Shown here: positions 59,611 through 64,000 of the stretch, piece after piece
How positions within the stretch are numbered: the first letter of the stretch is position 1
How the letters are laid out: each line of letters begins with the position of its first letter
Assembly: GCF_050908995.1 (NCBI RefSeq)
Contig: NC_135119.1
Coordinates: 19,497,001-19,561,000, forward strand
Length of the DNA stretch: 64,000 nt
Direction of reading: 5' to 3'
Origin: Andrena cerasifolii
Taxonomy: Eukaryota > Arthropoda > Insecta > Hymenoptera > Andrenidae
The notes under the pieces: model-generated
What the model saw: the letters and a program-made list of their open reading frames with translations, nothing else
What the model was told of the DNA's origin: nothing
Database searches by the model: none
Program-made: the position numbers and the translations under genes

Positions 59611-61047
59611 ATAATCTATATTTATTCCGACACCGAATCGAGGAATATCTTTTCCTTCGAGTTTCACTCGCAAAAAATTTTGTTCATAAGCCACTTGTGC
59701 ATTTAGCTTCGCGACTGTACCGTATCACTCTTATCACGTAACGTACAATCAAATTGAAATGCTTTACAAATCACGGATGCAACGAAGTGCTTGAACCCTT
59801 CCTCAACAGTCCAATCTGTCTCAGCGTCGTGTTTTCTGAAGGCTTCACCTGGGTATGACCTCAAAAGCCTGTATAACTGTGAAGCATTGCACATCCCATT
59901 GTCGGGCACGCAGTGTATCCGGAAATTGGAATTGTAGGGTCAGCTTCAGGCTGTCGCAGAAAAAGATTAACCGTTCCGCCGTGCTATAGGCGAGCTATTG
60001 CACGAACAGATGCAGCGATACGTGCCCCAGCCGTTGGAACCTACACTTGAGATCTTGGGGTTTCCAGAGTCCCATACCCGTCACGCATCTGTCCGATTGG
60101 TTATTATTAATTCGAACGCGCCCGTCGAACGAGAATCCGACCGTAACTTATTGCGACGACTAGCGGGAACAGTAACTATGCGAATATTTGACCAGGAACC
60201 AGAGGGGGTCGTCGCGCGGTCGTTTGTAACAGCACCGGTCCAGAGTTGGTCAATTCCGAATTGTTCGCTCTGGATTACACGAACAAGTAACAAATTGCAC
60301 ATGCACGGGTAATCCGGCCGCGTTTCACTTTATAATTACTCGAATGCAATTTCAAACGACCTCGGGCCTGAAAACGGGGCTGCTGGCTCGAGCAACATCT
60401 GAGGGGAACGACACAGTTGAACAGAATCGATCCCGGGACGATAATTAAGAACGGCGAGCCCTTTGTGCGTGCTCCGGGATCGTCGATCATTTATAGATTC
60501 TCTTTAACTGCGTGCATCTTCGTCGCGTGCTTGCGTCGCGAAACAACGTTCGTGACGAAAGCAATAAAATCGTAATCAGTGAATTTCCCCATGGTTAACG
60601 ATGCAATTTCCGTGTTACCAGAGGAAATTGCAGCGAATGAAATATTACATTAGCGCGACTGTAAGTTATATTTAGCACGGAGCATTCTTTGAATTCGCGT
60701 CTGTTAAAGGCACAGATTAAATTCATAAAGGGTTGTATTTGCGCGATATTGAATTACACAGCCCTGTAATATGCTCGTATTCTTGCTGCAATGTACATAT
60801 TACAAAAGACATTCTAAGCGTCCTCATTCCACTTCTGCACACGCTACATCGCCTGTCCACGATGAGCGTCTTGTGCTTGCTGAAACAAAATTCCTTGTAA
60901 TATTATACAGTCATATAATATTGTAACAGTTTTTATTTTTAGGTAATATTAATGCAATAATATTATTTCAATTAATGAAAATTTCATTTAGATCCACCTA
61001 AGTAGATAGGTACCCATAGAGCATCGGAAATACATATTTCGAAGAAA
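59611..61047. other. Intron-like stretch without exons
   Basis: No recognisable gene or repeat; frames of about 100 codons at most (59998-60312) have no family features. Confidence 0.45.
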
Positions 61048-61804
61048 TTAAGGGGTTATATCTACTTAGTTAGGCGGTCAAAAAAAGGTGAATGTTTGTG
61101 AATTTTTTTTGTAAAAGCGGAAGCATATATTCTTACAGAACATTTTGCACTTAAATGAGCAACATTTAAAGAACATTTACTAATTTTTTCGTAAAAAAAT
61201 ATTTATGTTTATAATAAAATAACAGGCGACATCCAAGAAGCATTTTTAAAAATTTGGTTTTGCGGTGAGCACTGCCATTCGGAACCAGATTATCCAAAAT
61301 CAAAAAACAAAAATGATTTCGTTAGTATATTAATGTATCTTCCGATTAACGGAGGGAATTTCCGAAATATTAATTTAAAACAAAATGGCGGCTATTTAAA
61401 GTTGAAATCCTGATTTTGTCGTGGAAAAATCACGCGAAAAAATCAGGATTTTAACTTTAAATAGTCGTCATTTTGTTTTAAATTCATATTTCGGAAATTC
61501 CCTCCGTTAATCGGAAGATACATTAATATACTAACGAAATCATTTTTGTTTTTTGATTTTAGATAATCTGGTTCCGAATGGCAGTGCTCACCGCAAAACC
61601 AAATTTTCAAAAACGCTTCTTGGATGTCGCTTGTTATTTTATTATAAACATAAATATTTTTCCGCGAAAAAATTATCAAATGTTCTTTAAATGTTGCTCT
61701 TTAAAACGGAAAAAGTTTTGTAAAAATACACGCTTCCGCTTCTTCAAAAAAAATTCACAAATATTCGCCTCTCTTTGGTCGCTTGAGTAGGTACAACCCC
61801 TTAA
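61048..61804. mobile_element. TTAA-flanked foldback MITE, copy 2
   Basis: TTAAGGGGTTATATCTACTT (61048) and GAGTAGGTACAACCCCTTAA (ending 61804), with intact TTAA on both sides. The arms, about 370 bp each, are near-perfect inverted copies meeting near 61425. It is nearly the same sequence as 28492-29242 throughout. The short frames at 61443-61790 are arm by-products. No transposase. Confidence 0.88.
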
Positions 61805-64000
61805 TACGAACCAATGAGTACCTACGTTACTGCGTCACGTATCACTGAAATAAATTCTTGCAAATTACTTTTTTCCACATTTAGATATCCACCAATCCCA
61901 TCCACGCTTGGAAATATAATCCGCCCCCTTACCGGTCAATTCCCCTGCGCTTCCATACGTGCCGTTAATTAAAAATTCCTTTGGAACTGCGGGTATAGGC
62001 GATCCAGATCAGAAATCGAATGGAAAGGGGCCGCGTAATAAACGCTAGATACGCTAAATATCCCCTTTGAAAATTTGCGTTCGCGGCTGACAAAACGCCC
62101 GTGACGCGCCGTGTAATCCAATTTGCATCTGTTTCTCTTTACGCGTATCCGCTTTTCGCGTTCTGCACGGAGACGTGCGCGCGGGCGCGCCAGCCGAATT
62201 TCCAGCGTGGAGCGAGCTGCTGCTCGATGAAACTTTCCCAACAAACTCTATCGGGATTTCGAGAGGATCGTTCCTACATCGGTTACGGACTTGCTTATTA
62301 TCCGGGACCAAGTAATCGAGCTTTCCACGCATGGGTAAAATCCACTGGGGACGCGGGATTTGACTTCGCGGACGCGACTAGCTTAGAAAATTTACATAAC
62401 GATACACTCGGTGTAATTCGAGGCGCCCCTACTCTCCCCTCCCCCCACACGCTTAATGCCCGCGCTCCTCGTTTAATTAGCGTAACACCGCGGTCGCTAA
62501 TTCGAGTGTCGCGCAAGAACGAATTAGACGCGGTGCGGGAATCGAAACTCGGGGGAAAAAATTTTCACGCGCGCGTATGTAAGTACACCGAGCAGGGAAA
62601 TAGTCACGCCGCACATAAAACGAGAGATATATGCCCCGCGTATAATATGTGATCGTTCCTTTTGTCCAACCCCCGCCTTGCTTCTTATCCTCTTGTGTTT
62701 TACGAGTGGAATTCTTCTTCTGCTCATCCTCTTTCCCCAGGTCCTTGGGGCCTTCAGACATTCTCTCTAGATCAGCAGTTCTCAGCCTTTTTCCCTGGGA
62801 GACTCCACCGAACGACGAACGGTATCCGACGGTGAATCGATCAATGTAGTGATCAATGTATCCCTCGTCTTCGGCTTTTTTGCGAGACTCCCTCCGTGCG
62901 TTCCTCGAGTGTCCATTCTGACTCCCCCGCACGGCTAGGGGAATAGGACCCTTGCGTGCTCCTTTCGTTACGAATTCAATCAACTTATCAGCCGATTTAT
63001 TCAGTAACGGATTATTGTGTCCGGCTTATAAGGCCGCGGTGAAATATTCGTTACACGAAGTATACATTGGTAAAATGTTATATAAAATCGTTCCAGTCAA
63101 CTGTGTCATCGTGCACTGTGCATTTGTCATGCTGGGGGTGGTCGGCGAATATGCCGCGAAAGAGAAGTCGACGGTTACTTTTCTTCAAGCACAAATTTAC
63201 TTGAGATAGAATTAAAGTAGGAGCAGGAAAAGTGAGCGAGGTGAAACAGCTTTGTAAGGTCTGTTATAAAATAAATATTGAAATTCTTGGTAAGACGGTG
63301 GTGAGAATGCCGTTCCAGAAAGGTGGTAACGTTCTGCGGAGATTTTATTCATGAACCATATCTCTGTTTGGCTTGTTTCAACAAGGTATGTACGAGCGTA
63401 TCGTATCATGCGCGTATAAAGTACCGTGGAACGAAATATAGGGGTAGAATTTTTTTTTATTACTCATGACTTCTAATAGTTGGCAAAAGTTGCCTTTTAT
63501 AATGGTATTAAGCTGTCAAAATATGAACTTCGCTAATAGATGTTTTGAGGTGCCGAATGTCAAATATTTATTTATTGTAATATTAACATTTATTTGATTC
63601 AAGTGCTTAAATAATTTCAGCGTTGCCTGGCATCATTCCCATAACATTCAACGTGGTAAGATCGTTCCTGTTCGAGGATGGATTTCTAATTTAAATTTGT
63701 ATACAACATGCAAGCTTTACAGCCGGGTTATATCTGTCGCATGAAAGGGTTGATTAAAGGGGAAGAAATATCTGTCTGTTTTCCTTTAACACGAAGCTAA
63801 CGTTTTACGTGCGTGGTCGAGACGCATGAAAGCTGATCAACCTGTACGTATTTACCGCGCGAATGACTTTGAAAATTGACATTAGAGGAGCTTTTCCAAA
63901 TTACGTTTTAACAGAGTTTCAGAGGTTCATTAAATTTTCTAGAAAATGTGAAAAATAGGAATGACGTTATCGCATCCTCGTTTCTCGTTGGGAAGCTCGC
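61805..64000. other. Window end, no exon recognised
   Basis: 62000-63000 is GC- and CpG-rich with overlapping frames (up to 183 codons) lacking domains. I looked for the catalytic-Ser exon of alkaline phosphatase and did not find it. The remainder is AT-rich. Confidence 0.45.

Noticed and set aside
55371..64000. Search for the catalytic-Ser exon of alkaline phosphatase
   Set aside because: No sequence encoding a DSA.TATA-like motif after an acceptor was found; the next exon is probably outside the window.
1..64000. CRISPR arrays, bacterial operons, ribosomal RNA
   Set aside because: No spacer-repeat arrays, no dense operon-like coding and no rRNA-like segments; the window is eukaryotic.

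Overview
This is a eukaryotic, almost entirely non-coding window. The only exon I recognise with confidence belongs to an insect-type membrane alkaline phosphatase. The repeat content is typical of insects: foldback elements in TTAA sites, Tc1/mariner, pogo and hAT relatives, and 5'-truncated LINEs. AT-rich sequence alternates with GC- and CpG-rich patches. A hymenopteran would fit, but that is a guess; the sequence does not prove the order.

Layout. 1-12,000 is intergenic or intronic sequence with three foldback elements (2762-3104, 5584-6025, 8650-9451), a perfect 21-bp-arm hairpin (5020-5067) and a LINE tail with a long AAT tract (10,131-10,735). 12,023-14,338 is a transposon nest: a small hAT-like element with 8-bp target duplications that received a pogo-like element and then a 1.07-kb foldback element. 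14,339-31,000 holds more foldbacks (15,406; 20,001 with internal 41-bp tandem repeats; 21,892; 24,680; 25,290; 28,492), microsatellites, a weak candidate exon (16,711-16,823) and a stretch open in several frames on both strands (25,652-26,097). 31,000-49,000 has small TA- and TTAA-flanked elements, including two TTAA elements that share a single TTAA (34,918-34,921), a PIF/Harbinger-like MITE (44,044-44,181) and a foldback that recurs from 25 kb. 49,700-53,800 has a second LINE tail and the relic of a pogo-type transposase C-terminal zinc finger.

The alkaline phosphatase exon is 55,120-55,370 on the + strand. It carries the first metal-binding Asp motif and ends at a clear splice donor. No following exon was recognised, so the next intron probably runs beyond the window end (more than 8.6 kb). 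That putative intron holds a 33-unit 10-bp minisatellite and two TTAA elements. The other open reading frames look like chance frames or foldback arms. The window is therefore best read as a transposon-rich gene-poor region on the 5' side of, and inside, an alkaline phosphatase gene. The recurring theme is many non-autonomous TTAA-flanked elements of different sequence that end in the same TTAAGGG start.
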